Source of the DNA: Proteles cristata cristata
Taxonomy: Eukaryota; Chordata; Mammalia; Carnivora; Hyaenidae
DNA length: 64,000 nt
Assembly (NCBI GenBank): GCA_017311185.1
Contig: JAESUZ010002694.1
Coordinates: 1,798,001-1,862,000 of the forward strand
Reading direction: 5' to 3'
In this document: positions 54,974 to 64,000 of the stretch, in pieces
Numbering within the stretch: the stretch's first letter is position 1
Layout of the letters: every line of letters starts with the position of its first letter
The notes under the pieces: generated by a model
The model's database searches: none
Seen by the model: only the letters and a program-made list of their open reading frames with translations
Told to the model about the DNA's origin: nothing
Made by a program: the position numbers and the translations under genes

Positions 54974-55176
54974 CTTTTTTTTTTGTTCTTAAATATTTAT
55001 TTATTTTTGAGGGGTGGGGAGAGAGGAGCAGAAAGAGAGGGACACACAGAATCCAAGCAAGCTCCAGGCTCTGAGCCGTCAGCACAGAGCCCGACATGGG
55101 GCTTGAACTCATGAACCATGAGATCATGACCGAGCTGAAGTTGGATGCTTAACTGACTGAGCCACCCAGGCGCCCC
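54974..55176 (-). mobile_element. CAN SINE (SINEC_Fc), type 2
   Basis: Reverse copy with a shortened GA-rich part, 'ctgagccgtcagcacagagc' and 'actgagccacccaggcgccc'. It is head-to-head with the next plus-strand SINE, 75 bp away. Confidence 0.93.
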
Positions 55177-55251
55177 TCATCTATATTTTAAAATGGATTT
55201 ACTCAGAGTTTTGCAAAGTAGTTTCATGATTCTCCTTAAAAGTTCTATTTT

Positions 55252-55460
55252 GGGGCCCCTGGGTAGCTCAGTGGGTTGAGAGTCTGACTTCAGCTCAGGT
55301 CATGATCTTGCGATCTGTGAGTTCGAGCCTCATGCGGACTCTGTGCTGACAGCTTAGAGTCTGGAGCCTGCTTCGGATTCTGTGTCTCCTTCTCTCTGCC
55401 CTTCCCCAGATCACGTCTCTGTCTCTCTCTCAAAAGTGAATAAACATTTAAAAACATTTT
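55252..55460 (+). mobile_element. CAN SINE (SINEC_Fc), type 2
   Basis: 'ggggcccctgggtagctcag', 'ctgacagcttagagtctgga', 'gcctgcttcggattctgtgt' and tail 'caaaagtgaataaacattta'. Approximate target duplication ttaaaagttctatttt / tttttaagttcctcttt. Confidence 0.93.
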
Positions 55461-55479
55461 TAAGTTCCTCTTTAATGGT

Positions 55480-56110
55480 TATTTCTCTTTTGTCACTTAA
55501 AATTTTGGATAATTTTGATTTTTCCTGTCATTTCTAGATTAAATTAGCTAGTAATTTGTCTACTGCATTAAAATTTTCAACTAACACTTTTGGATTTTAT
55601 TAGCTTAACTCTTTTTTAGTTTTCAAATCCACCAAGTTTTGCTTTGATCTTTATTAATTTCTTCTTACTTTCTTTTGTTTTCCTTTCAAAGCTTTTTGAG
55701 TAGGGTGTTTAACTAATGGATCTTTATTTTGTATTTGTATTTTTATAGGAATTCAACACTAAAATCGCTCTAGTTCTATCTCACAGATTTGATGTTATGT
55801 CTGCTGTTATTGTCAATAAATTTTGAAGTCTTGTTTGTCTTCTGCCTTGAACCAAGAGTTGTTTTTCAGCATGTTTTTCAAGGTTTATGTAAAAAGGTCC
55901 TTTTAATCATTTTTATTATTATTTTCTGGGTTTATTGCATTGTGTCAAATAATGTTGGCTGTATTACTTCATTTTGAAACTTTTGGTTTCAAATTTTTTC
56001 TTTTTGGTCTAATGTGTGGTCAATTTTTATAACATGTTGCATACACAATTAAAAATAAGGTATATTATCTACTGCTAGGTTTTAGAGTTCAATATATGCC
56101 TATTTTTTTA
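55480..56110 (-). mobile_element. antisense L1 ORF2 fragment, old
   Basis: 'agttttgctttgatctttat', 'taatttcttcttactttctt', 'cttgaaccaagagttgtttt' and 'gtctaatgtgtggtcaattt' follow the complement of the first part of L1 ORF2 (endonuclease-side region). Diverged and without frames. Confidence 0.5.
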
Positions 56111-57060
56111 TACGGTTTAGCTCTGATATATATCTCTTTACTAAGTATTAGTGCCTTCTTTTTTTTTTCTCCTCTCTGCTCCTTACTATTTTTCTACTAC
56201 AACAATATCAAAAATAGTTTCTTAGTTCATTTTAATTCCCTGGAAACAAAACTTGGGCAACTTCTTGTTCCGATGATATAGTGAAGGAGTGTTCTCAGGA
56301 GAAAATGAGTGAGGGATGCTGGGTAGGGCACGTAGGGGAAAGCTAGGTAAGGGTGTGGGATCCCAGAGGGAGTTCTGATTATGAATTGTACCATAGACTT
56401 TGACTGGCCCAAGGGGGTTGTACTTTTACCCTCCACATCATTCAGTCATTCTCTGTAGGCTACAATATGTAGGCTGAAAATAGTTCCTGAGTGAGGCTGT
56501 TTCTGTTGTTTGTTAGCCACTCCCTCAAGAAGTGAGGTCTTGCGAGCTGTTAGCAGCCCATAGTGACAACAGCTAGGAGCTAAGTGCATGGATTTGATAA
56601 AGAGGATGGGAGGGGAATGAAGCCCATCTACCAAAGCTAATAATCTCTTCTCCCCATTCTCTGCCATTGCATTTAAGGTATTTTCCCCCATGGCAACAGG
56701 AACCAAGTGACCCAGGGAACAGAGCAGCGTGTACCGCCAAGCTTACCGTTGTCTTAAACATACTTCACATATTTATGTAAGAAGCCTTGAAATTATTAGA
56801 GCTTGAGATCCTTGATTTTAATCAATGCCAAGGTAGCCATATTTAATTATCCTTGTTGATGTTACATAGAGATTTTTTTTTTTTCCGGTATCAATTGCTT
56901 GAGAACTTTCATGATTTACTTTCCTATCCCTTTTAGGTGTAAGCACATTTTTGGCTATACCTAACCAGTTTTTTATTATTGAAAAATGGTAATAACTATG
57001 TAAGGTCTATAAATTACAGATAGCAGGTATTTGCATAAGAAAGTTGTGGAAAGAGCGCTT
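56111..57060. other. mostly unannotated DNA, possible old LTR-like piece
   Basis: Between about 56480 and 56745 the phrases 'agccactccctcaagaagtg', 'aggtcttgcgagctgt' and 'catggcaacaggaaccaagt' recall an old LTR-like repeat. The match is weak and unnamed. Confidence 0.3.
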
Positions 57061-57420
57061 TGTCTCCACTTTCTACCCCCTATGGCTCCCTTCCTGTGAA
57101 CCTTCAGCGAAGGCTGGAATATTAACATGGCATTTCTCAGACTCTGCAGCTAGAGCTCTATGTGTGATCTGGGTTCAGTCAGAGGCGCCCACCAGAGTCG
57201 CACGTGGAGGAAGTAAGTGATGCGAGGTGGTGGCTGCGTAGGTGAGAGCTGTGATCTTGGATCACAGGCATCAGAGGCTCTCAGGACAGCTGTGATGCAT
57301 GTTCTGTTGCCTGCCCCTAATGGCATGGATGCCAGGTGGCAGATGGTGTGGCTGGAATAACCCTGTGGCATGGTTGGGTTTTTCTACTGGTTGTGTTGCT
57401 TCAGCCTAGTTCCCTAGCCC
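57061..57420. other. GC-richer unexplained segment
   Basis: A local island of higher GC with CpGs (gaggcgcccaccagagtcgc). A 73-codon minus frame (57150-57371) has no motif. Possibly an old repeat or constrained noncoding DNA; I cannot tell which. Confidence 0.35.
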
Positions 57421-59760
57421 TCCTTGAAACTATGTACTGACTAAAAACTCATACTCTAGCCACCCGTTTTCTGGTTACTACATTTAGAGAAGAGGTAGGG
57501 AGGCAAGTTGATTTCTTGATTTACTCTTCGGAAGATAATCTTATTTCCAAGTTATTGGAGTGGGCCTCATTCAAACCATCAAGTGCTGACAACACCAATC
57601 TGCCAATATCCTTAAGAAATATCGACCTACACAGTCTATCTTTAGACTTTAAGAATGAAGGCTTGTGAGACTTATCTTTCTTCTAATTTTAAACTTAAAT
57701 TTTAAGATCTATTTTCCCTGCAATGTAAGGGATTATTCGCAGTCATTTTGACTGTATCTTGGCTGTGTTTCAGTTACTTACATCTCGCATATTTTAATAA
57801 AAATATCTTTGAAAAATTATATTATTTAGGTTAAAATTTAAAGAAAAACTTGTCTCATGATAAGGGATTTATCTTTCATCCAACCAATTTAACCTGTCAT
57901 TTTTGATATATTTTATTTAAAAACATGTTTTGAAGAATCCTGGCACCACAATGCAGTTTATATAACTATATCCTTGCCACCAAAAACTAGCAAAAGAGTC
58001 AATTCACACTTTGGATAAATTTTGTAAGTTTTATTGAAAATAGAACAAATAATCTTCCAAAAAACGTTGCTTTGGGAGTTTAAGACATGGCTAATAGATG
58101 GTGAATGTGTCTCAAGGATTCTATTTAAAGGCTGAAGAAGATGCATTTCCCTTCCTGTTAGGAAGAATTTTGACATTAAGAATAGTCACAGGAATAACTT
58201 ATTTCCCACTGATTGTAAGAAAATACCTCCTCTAGGCTTTACAAGAAAGAGTTCCCTAAACTCTCCTTTAATATGTGTTTCTGGAAGAAAAATAAATCTG
58301 CATGGTTTTAAAAAATTGGTTTCCAATTGCAGTTATGTCATGATCATTTTGTTGCTACAATGTTATTCCTCCATTGTCCCTGGAAATCTTTCTTTGTCTT
58401 CTCTTGCTCCATCTTTCACAAGACCGATATTGGAAAGCACTCGCCACAACCTACAGTAGAAATACAAGACGATAAGAACCATTCATAGGAGACCAATAAC
58501 ACCAGTAACGAAACACAGACACAAGCACCAGAATGGGTGGGAGGGCAGAGCTCTGAGTCAGGAGCACCTTAGAAAAGTATCTTGACAGCGTGCACAACTG
58601 ACAGCTGCTCTATCTGGATTCAGGTAGAGGAAGTTGTGACCGCCATAGTGGCAAGAAACCACACATTAGAGATAGGCTTTTACCTTGACCTTTGGTGCAG
58701 TTCCTTCTGAGCAAGGAACTTATCTCAAGGTCTTTTTATGAGGGGAATGAAGTATATAATACAGGATAAGCAATCCCAAAGAAAATACAGAGGTATTTCA
58801 CATCGTACTGACTTTTATGTCTCATGGAACCCATTTATTGAATAGACTGAGCTCCAAAGAAGCAAGCTTTTCTACAACCTCTGCCTTCAAACATATTCCA
58901 GAGATCATCCTTTTTTACCTCTCGATGCCATTATAGATTCCACAGGTTTGGAAGACTAGTCTCACTTTCAGGTTTTAAAGAGTCTAAATCAACATTACAG
59001 TCATATCTAATTAAAATCTTCATCTCCTCCGCTATCTCAGATCTAGTACAGAGGTTGGAGACCAGCAGGGAAGAAAGTGGAGATTCAATTCTTTCACTTC
59101 CTCCCCTCTCTCTTCTTCTTGCTCTTACAACACCACTGAGTTGAGGGGAAAATAAAATTAAAGTCTAATTGCCTGCTACTATTGTAATCTGGCCATTGGT
59201 GCCCTCTGTTGGGAGAAGAGTGCAAATGCAGGCAGACTGTTTCCTGTGCTTCAAGACTGGATTTCTGCACTTGTTGGATCATTCCTTGGTGCAGGAAAGG
59301 CACTTACTGCTGAGCTCCTTTGAGCTTTTGCCCATCGAGGAACACCCACAGCCTCTTTCTACCCATGTTCTCTTGAAAAAAGAAGGGCCCAGGCTGATCT
59401 AAGCAGTTCTGCTGGGATAACAAAACTCACATGTGAACTCTCAGGGAAGAGCCCTCATTTCCCAGAAGGAACACAAACTGATACAGCCAGCAGCCCATCT
59501 TTATATTCCCAACAGTGTCCAGTAGGTTGATGGTAAACATTTACGAAATAAATGAGATCTGAGCCAATTCCTCTGTTGTCTCATCAGAATTCAGTGTTGT
59601 TACTTCTCATTCCATTGTCATCATCACCATTTAACGTTCATTGAATTTATTGTGTGAAGAAAGCTGCCACTGCAAAGATAGAAAGACATCAACACCAAGG
59701 AGGCATTAGATGCCTTCCTTTTTGCCCCTCCTTTGGCAATTAAAATTCGGCAGCCATTCA
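57421..59760. other. unannotated DNA
   Basis: No gene or interspersed repeat recognised with confidence. Piece 57510-57600 ('gagtgggcctcattcaaacc') may be an old LTR scrap. Confidence 0.4.
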
Positions 59761-60469
59761 TAAACAAAAGTGCCCTGTGGTAGTTGTAGGATTCAGTACC
59801 TTATGCCAAGGGACCCTTGAGCAATCTTGCCCACCTGTGGATCAAATAGTAGGCAAACAGTTATTGGGTTGGGCTATGGGACCCGCAGAAGCCCGTGAAC
59901 TGGATTCAGCCCCTGTTGGCTGCAGTCTAAGAGCATTGTGGAGATCACCAGCTTGGGTAGACACTAGGCAGCAAGAGAGCCTTTGTAGAAGTCCAGATTC
60001 TCCAGAGGAGAAGTTCCAGCGCTCCACTTGAGAGAGAAAAACAGAAGAGTTTGGACATATCGGCATAAGTAAGAGAAACAGGTTGGCCACCATGCCCATA
60101 GGAGAAAGAGAAAGGGTTGAGTGAATGCCTGGCTTCCCCAGCTGTGGAGGACACTGCTAAAGAAACCCATTTCTTTCCTGTAGCACCCCGGGAATGAAAG
60201 CAGGATTTCCTTGACTTGGGGCGGGGAGGAGATTGGAAAAGATGAGCATATGAATGTCATAGGGATATGGTTACTGCTGACTGTGTTTTGGGCTCCGGGA
60301 TGAATCCTGCCCATGAGCTGCTGAGGAAACCCTCACCTTAGGATCCCTGCAACTGACCCCCAGGTACCCCCAATGCCCTGAGTGCCAAACCCATACCTCC
60401 CATGACTCTGTGGCTATTTTCACATGCCTGGTCCCAAGGGAGGTGATGCGCGTACACAGGGAGAGCACA
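59761..60469. other. GC-richer unexplained segment
   Basis: Less AT-rich than its surroundings with overlapping frames on both strands (84-116 codons: 59777-60031 plus; 59964-60314 and 60271-60579 minus). None shows a domain, signal peptide or exon-like boundaries. It adjoins an L1 fragment on the right. Confidence 0.35.
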
Positions 60470-61174
60470 GAGAGACCAGACTTAACCAAAACACGCTTGG
60501 AACTAACTGACGAATTTAGTAAAGCTTCAGGATATAAAATCAGCATACAGAAATTCGTTACATTTCTATACGTTATCAATGAAACGTCTTAACAAGAAAT
60601 GTAAAAAGCCATCCCATTCACAATAGCATCAAAAACAATAAAATAAGGATAAGTTTAATGAAGAAGCAAAAGATCCATAAAGTCATGTCCAAAACAACAC
60701 GACTTTAATGAAAGAGACTGAAGGCACAAGCAACTGGGAAAATATCTTTTGTTCTAGATTTGAAGAATTAATATTATAAGAAGTCCATACTTATCCTAAG
60801 CAATCTGATAGATTTAATGGACTTCCTATCAAAGCCAAGTATGATTTCACTTATATGTGGAATCCATAAAAGCCAAACCTGTAGAGAGTAGAATGGTGGT
60901 TATATGGGGCTGGAGTGTGGGGGAATTAGGATATGCTGGTCAAAGGGTTAAAAACTTGAATCTGAAGATAAATAACTTCTGAGGGTCTAGGCATGGCATT
61001 GTGATTATATTTTACAATACTGTATTATGTACTTGAGAATCATTAAGTAACTAGATCTTAAATGTCTGCCACAAGAAAGAAATGGCAATTATGTGACATG
61101 ATTGAGGTTTTAGCAGACACGGTGGTGGTAATCACATTGCAATATTATGTAAGTGTATAAAACAAACATATTGT
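60470..61174 (+). mobile_element. L1 copy with internal deletion, left part
   Basis: The left half (60470-60835) is from the ORF2 reverse-transcriptase side; in frame one reads LELTDEFSKASGYKISIQKF, then 'cccattcacaatagcatcaa' and 'actgaaggcacaagcaactg'. At about 60838 it jumps to the end of ORF2/3' UTR ('tatgatttcacttatatgtg', 'tggaatccataaaagcc'), and the 3' UTR continues to 61174. The intervening reverse-transcriptase and C-terminal coding part is absent. Confidence 0.7.
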
Positions 61175-61430
61175 GGGGCGCCGGGGTGGATCAGTCCTCT
61201 AAGTGTTAACGACTCTTGATTTTGGCTCAGAACATAATCTCACAGTTTGTGAGTTTGATCCTCAAGTCCAGCTCTGCCCCTCGACTGACTCTGCCCCACG
61301 TCAGGCCCTGTGCTGACAGTGAGGCGCCTCCTTGGGATTCTTGCTCTCTCCCTCTCTCTTTCTCTGCCCCTCCCTCTCTCACAGTGCTCTCTCTCTCTCT
61401 CCCAAAATAAATATACATTAAAACATAAAA
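61175..61430 (+). mobile_element. CAN SINE, older copy, splitting an L1 3' UTR
   Basis: 'ggggcgccggggtggatcag', 'gactcttgattttggctcag' and a longer body with an extra 'gactctgccccacgtcaggc' piece. It is flanked by aaacaaacatattgt (61160-61174) / aaacagcatgttgt (61431-61444), an imperfect duplication inside L1 sequence. Confidence 0.9.
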
Positions 61431-61444
61431 AAACAGCATGTTGT

Positions 61445-61490
61445 ACACCTTAAACTTAGATAATATATGTCAATTGTATCTCACTTTTTA
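61445..61490 (+). mobile_element. L1 3' UTR, right part after SINE
   Basis: 'acaccttaaacttagataat' and 'atatgtcaattgtatctcac' are the last bases of the L1 3' UTR continued from 61174; the SINE sits between. Confidence 0.75.
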
Positions 61491-62460
61491 AAAAAGAGGT
61501 GAAAGAAAGAGATATGTGATAATGGGACAGAGCTTACACTTAGTACCAGGTAAGACATAAAGACAGTAGGTGTCACAGAAAGGGGAGCGAGCGTGAAGGG
61601 GCAAGAGCTAGTGATGGGGCCTGGCATTTGTGTATGCAGCTGGGCTGGCACTAGAGCTTGAAGGGGAATAAAACTTAGGCAACGGTCATAAAGAGGAGCA
61701 CAGAAAAAGGTGAATGGCATCAGCGGATGTGAAACTGTGGAGCTATGCATGGATATTCAGGACACAGATGCCTCTGCAACAAACACTAGCGTTTATGCTG
61801 GAGATTACTGGGAGTTCAGGCTGGGCGGGGGGTTCAGAGGCAGAACTTGTCAAGGCTTAAATCAGCTCAGAAACAGGCAAAATGGCACAACTCAAGTTTT
61901 TGAACTCATGTAACTTGAACAGTAGGAGTCGGGGGGGACATAGGAAATATCATCCAATGAATAAATTCTGTGGTGTGTGTAATTAGGAACAGACGCCATG
62001 CCAGGCGTTACCAGAAATTCACCTCACTTGCAAGTCTCCTCTGTATCACAAGACATTCATTAAACTCATGGGCATTATGTGAAGGGCGGAGAATCCACTT
62101 TCTAGTTGCTAAAGGTTTAGTGTGTATACAGGTGCTGGACTGCCGCATTCACGTGGGCCCTCCTAAATTCACTGCCACCATCCATGGGGTTCTAAATGTT
62201 TGCTCCTAAAATCTGGGAGCATAGCCTTCTTGATCTTCTGCTCCCTGTTTGTTGCGAGTTATCAGACAACACACTTTATGCATGTATGTAAATGAAAGTT
62301 AATAATAAGTGTTATAGGATAGACTACGTACAAGTTGGATAATACTGGTGCATAGCCTTTTGGTACCTGAATTTCATATCTAGATAACTTCAACTCTCAA
62401 AGCAATTTCCTTTGTTCTTGGTCCAAATGCTGCTGTTGTTCTTTATAAAGTATTTTCCTT
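61491..62460. other. unannotated DNA
   Basis: No repeat or gene recognised. Frames at 61481-61750 (-) and 61970-62209 (+) lack motifs. Scattered CpGs around 61565-61830. Confidence 0.4.
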
Positions 62461-62661
62461 GCAGGGTGCCTGGGTGGTTCAGTTGGTTGAATGTCTGATA
62501 TCGGCTTAGGTCATGATCTCACAGCTTGTGCGTTTGAGCCCTGCATCTGTGCTGACAGCTCAGAGCCTGGAACGTGCTTAGGATTCTGTGTCTCCATCTC
62601 TCTCAGCCCCTCCCCCACTCATGATCTGTCTCTCCTCTCAAAAATAAACATTAAAAAAAAC
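62461..62661 (+). mobile_element. CAN SINE (SINEC_Fc), type 2
   Basis: 'gcagggtgcctgggtggttc', 'gctgacagctcagagcctgg' and tail 'ctcaaaaataaacattaaaa'. A duplication ataaagtattttcctt (62445-62460) / ataaagtatttccctt (62663-62678) with one change flanks it. About 11 bases of the body before 'tctgtgctgac' are missing. Confidence 0.94.
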
Positions 62662-64000
62662 AATAAAGTATTTCCCTTTTAAATGTTAATCGCCTTTTTC
62701 CAAATTAAAACTCTAGAAAACAGAGTTTGCTTCTTTAAAATTCATCCCTTGGTTTCCTTTTCTTTTCCTTTAGTTCTTAGGTCTGGTATTAAGCAACAGT
62801 GCAAATTTAGGTAATTCACTTGACCTTTTCAGGTCTGTTTTCCATCTGGGTTGGATTGGATGACCTTGACCTGTCTTTTTAGTTGAAGATGAGAAAATGT
62901 ATGTGAAAGCTCTATGTGAATTATTAGGTGCCATGAATATAATGGATGGTTATTATTTCAGTTTCTATTGTATTTTGTTGATTTCTGTACTCCCTCAACT
63001 ACCTCTAACAACCCCCCGTTTTTATATATCCAGAATAAGTTTTCCATTCCACTTTACACAAAAGAAGACCGAGTATGACAAATATTTAACAGCTTCTGGA
63101 AGAGCATCTATGTATGTGGTAGTCAAGGGGAGGGGTTTTTCCCCTCCCTGTTCTTTATTTATACATATATGGAGGTTACCGTTTTGGTTATTTTCAGTTT
63201 TGTGAGATTTTACAACATGCAAGATGTGGATACTATAATTGACCCATAAAAGTAGCTCAAATTTTCCTGGCTCTTGTCCCACCTATTCCTTTCGGATCCT
63301 AAACCCTTGCAACTCACCTCCCCCTCAGCTTCCTAAGCATTCCTGGAGGTCTCTAATTAGATAGTACAATGTTGATGTCTATCTCTTATTTTCCTTTTTT
63401 CTTCTCAGTCCCACTTCATCGGGTTATGACTGTATTTCCCAGATATGATTGCCTCCACCAGGTTCCATCCATGTTCTATTATAGTCGTCTCTCAAACTGT
63501 ACTTATGTTTCACATCCTCAGTTTCAAGTGTGAATTCAAGGGATGGCTTCACTGGGGGACAAATTGAGTGACAGACCCAAGACCAGATGGGAATTTCCAT
63601 TCCCCTTCAGGGACTAAGTCTTTCCTTCACAGTCTAGGTTGAGATAACTGTCCTTTTCCCCACAGGATGGCTTTTTCTGAGCAAGTGTTTCAGTCTTTTA
63701 GTGAGAGAGCCAGAAGTCACTTCATCACAAATGCCCGATTCATATAGAAGGTGAAACCTTAGACACCAGAATGCCTTAAGAGATGAAGCTGTCTTTAGGG
63801 AAAATACCATGATAAGTACCTGTAGCAGATGGAAGCTGAGACCCAAAGGCTTGAGAGTTGGGTGTTGCCAAGATACTTTGTTGCTGGTGGGCCGGGGTGA
63901 AGAGAGGAGAAATGATGAATGAGATGACATGGGAAGAGGGTAGGGGCTGGCTTTTGCAAAGGAGAGAGTATCAGAGGTCTGTGAGATTGAGGGGGCTGAA
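62662..64000. other. unannotated DNA with possible MIR piece
   Basis: At 62808-62880, 'tttaggtaattcacttgacc', 'ttttcaggtctgttttccat' and 'ggttggattggatgaccttg' resemble MIR/MIR3 (..ttcacttaacctctctgggcctcagtttccc..). The rest, including frames at 62897-63282 and 63634-63930, shows nothing recognisable. Confidence 0.4.

Overview
The window is mammalian nuclear DNA from a carnivore, almost certainly a cat (Felidae or a close feliform). The evidence is 37 copies of a tRNA-Lys-derived CAN SINE of the SINEC_Fc type. They share the core GCGCCTGGGTGGCTCAGTCG, internal Pol III A and B boxes, a CT-rich middle and an A-rich tail, and many have target-site duplications (TSDs) that can be read directly. 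I cannot name the species. The sequence is AT-rich, intergenic or deep-intronic in character. I found no supportable protein-coding exon, no tRNA or rRNA gene, no CpG island and no CRISPR or operon-like structure. Open frames up to about 200 codons occur, but they lie in repeats or low-complexity tracts or look like chance.

SINE types used below. Type 1 (young) has GCTGACTGCC in the body, usually GCTTAGGTCATG, and a 3' end CTCCTAGAAATAAAT. Type 2 has GCTGACAGCTCAGAGCC and a 3' end CTCAAAAATAAATAAACATT. Older copies carry CTTGATTT after the A box and are more diverged.

Layout. 1-10 kb: an old hAT-type DNA transposon remnant (1819-3137), four SINEs, a possible 21-nt U6 snRNA 5' fragment inside a 17-bp duplication (5243-5297), MIR pieces and two diffuse old repeats. 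10-14.3 kb: a stratified cluster in which an old L1 3' end (11018-13044) is split by a 1.24-kb Tigger-type transposon with TA duplications; three SINEs are stacked on its tail and a second Tigger-type element follows. 14.3-28 kb: mostly unique AT-rich DNA with MIR, L1 3' ends and scattered SINEs. 28.3-32 kb: a long antisense L1 relic serving as landing pad for six SINEs, one inserted into another. 33-36 kb: a younger antisense L1 3' end with a 15-bp TSD and a 5'-truncated SINE with an 18-bp TSD. 36.5-45.8 kb: an unexplained segment (36.5-37.2 kb), MIR, SINEs and a MaLR-like LTR. 45.8-64 kb: long unique stretches with a polypyrimidine tract, more SINEs, two antisense L1 pieces and an internally deleted L1 (60470-61488) split by a SINE.

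There is no gene system working together here. The content is a record of successive mobile-element insertions whose relative order can be read from nesting. The most useful observations are the dated nesting events, the young SINE group with intact TSDs and a splice-acceptor-like antisense end, the possible U6 micro-insertion, and a few stretches I could not explain.
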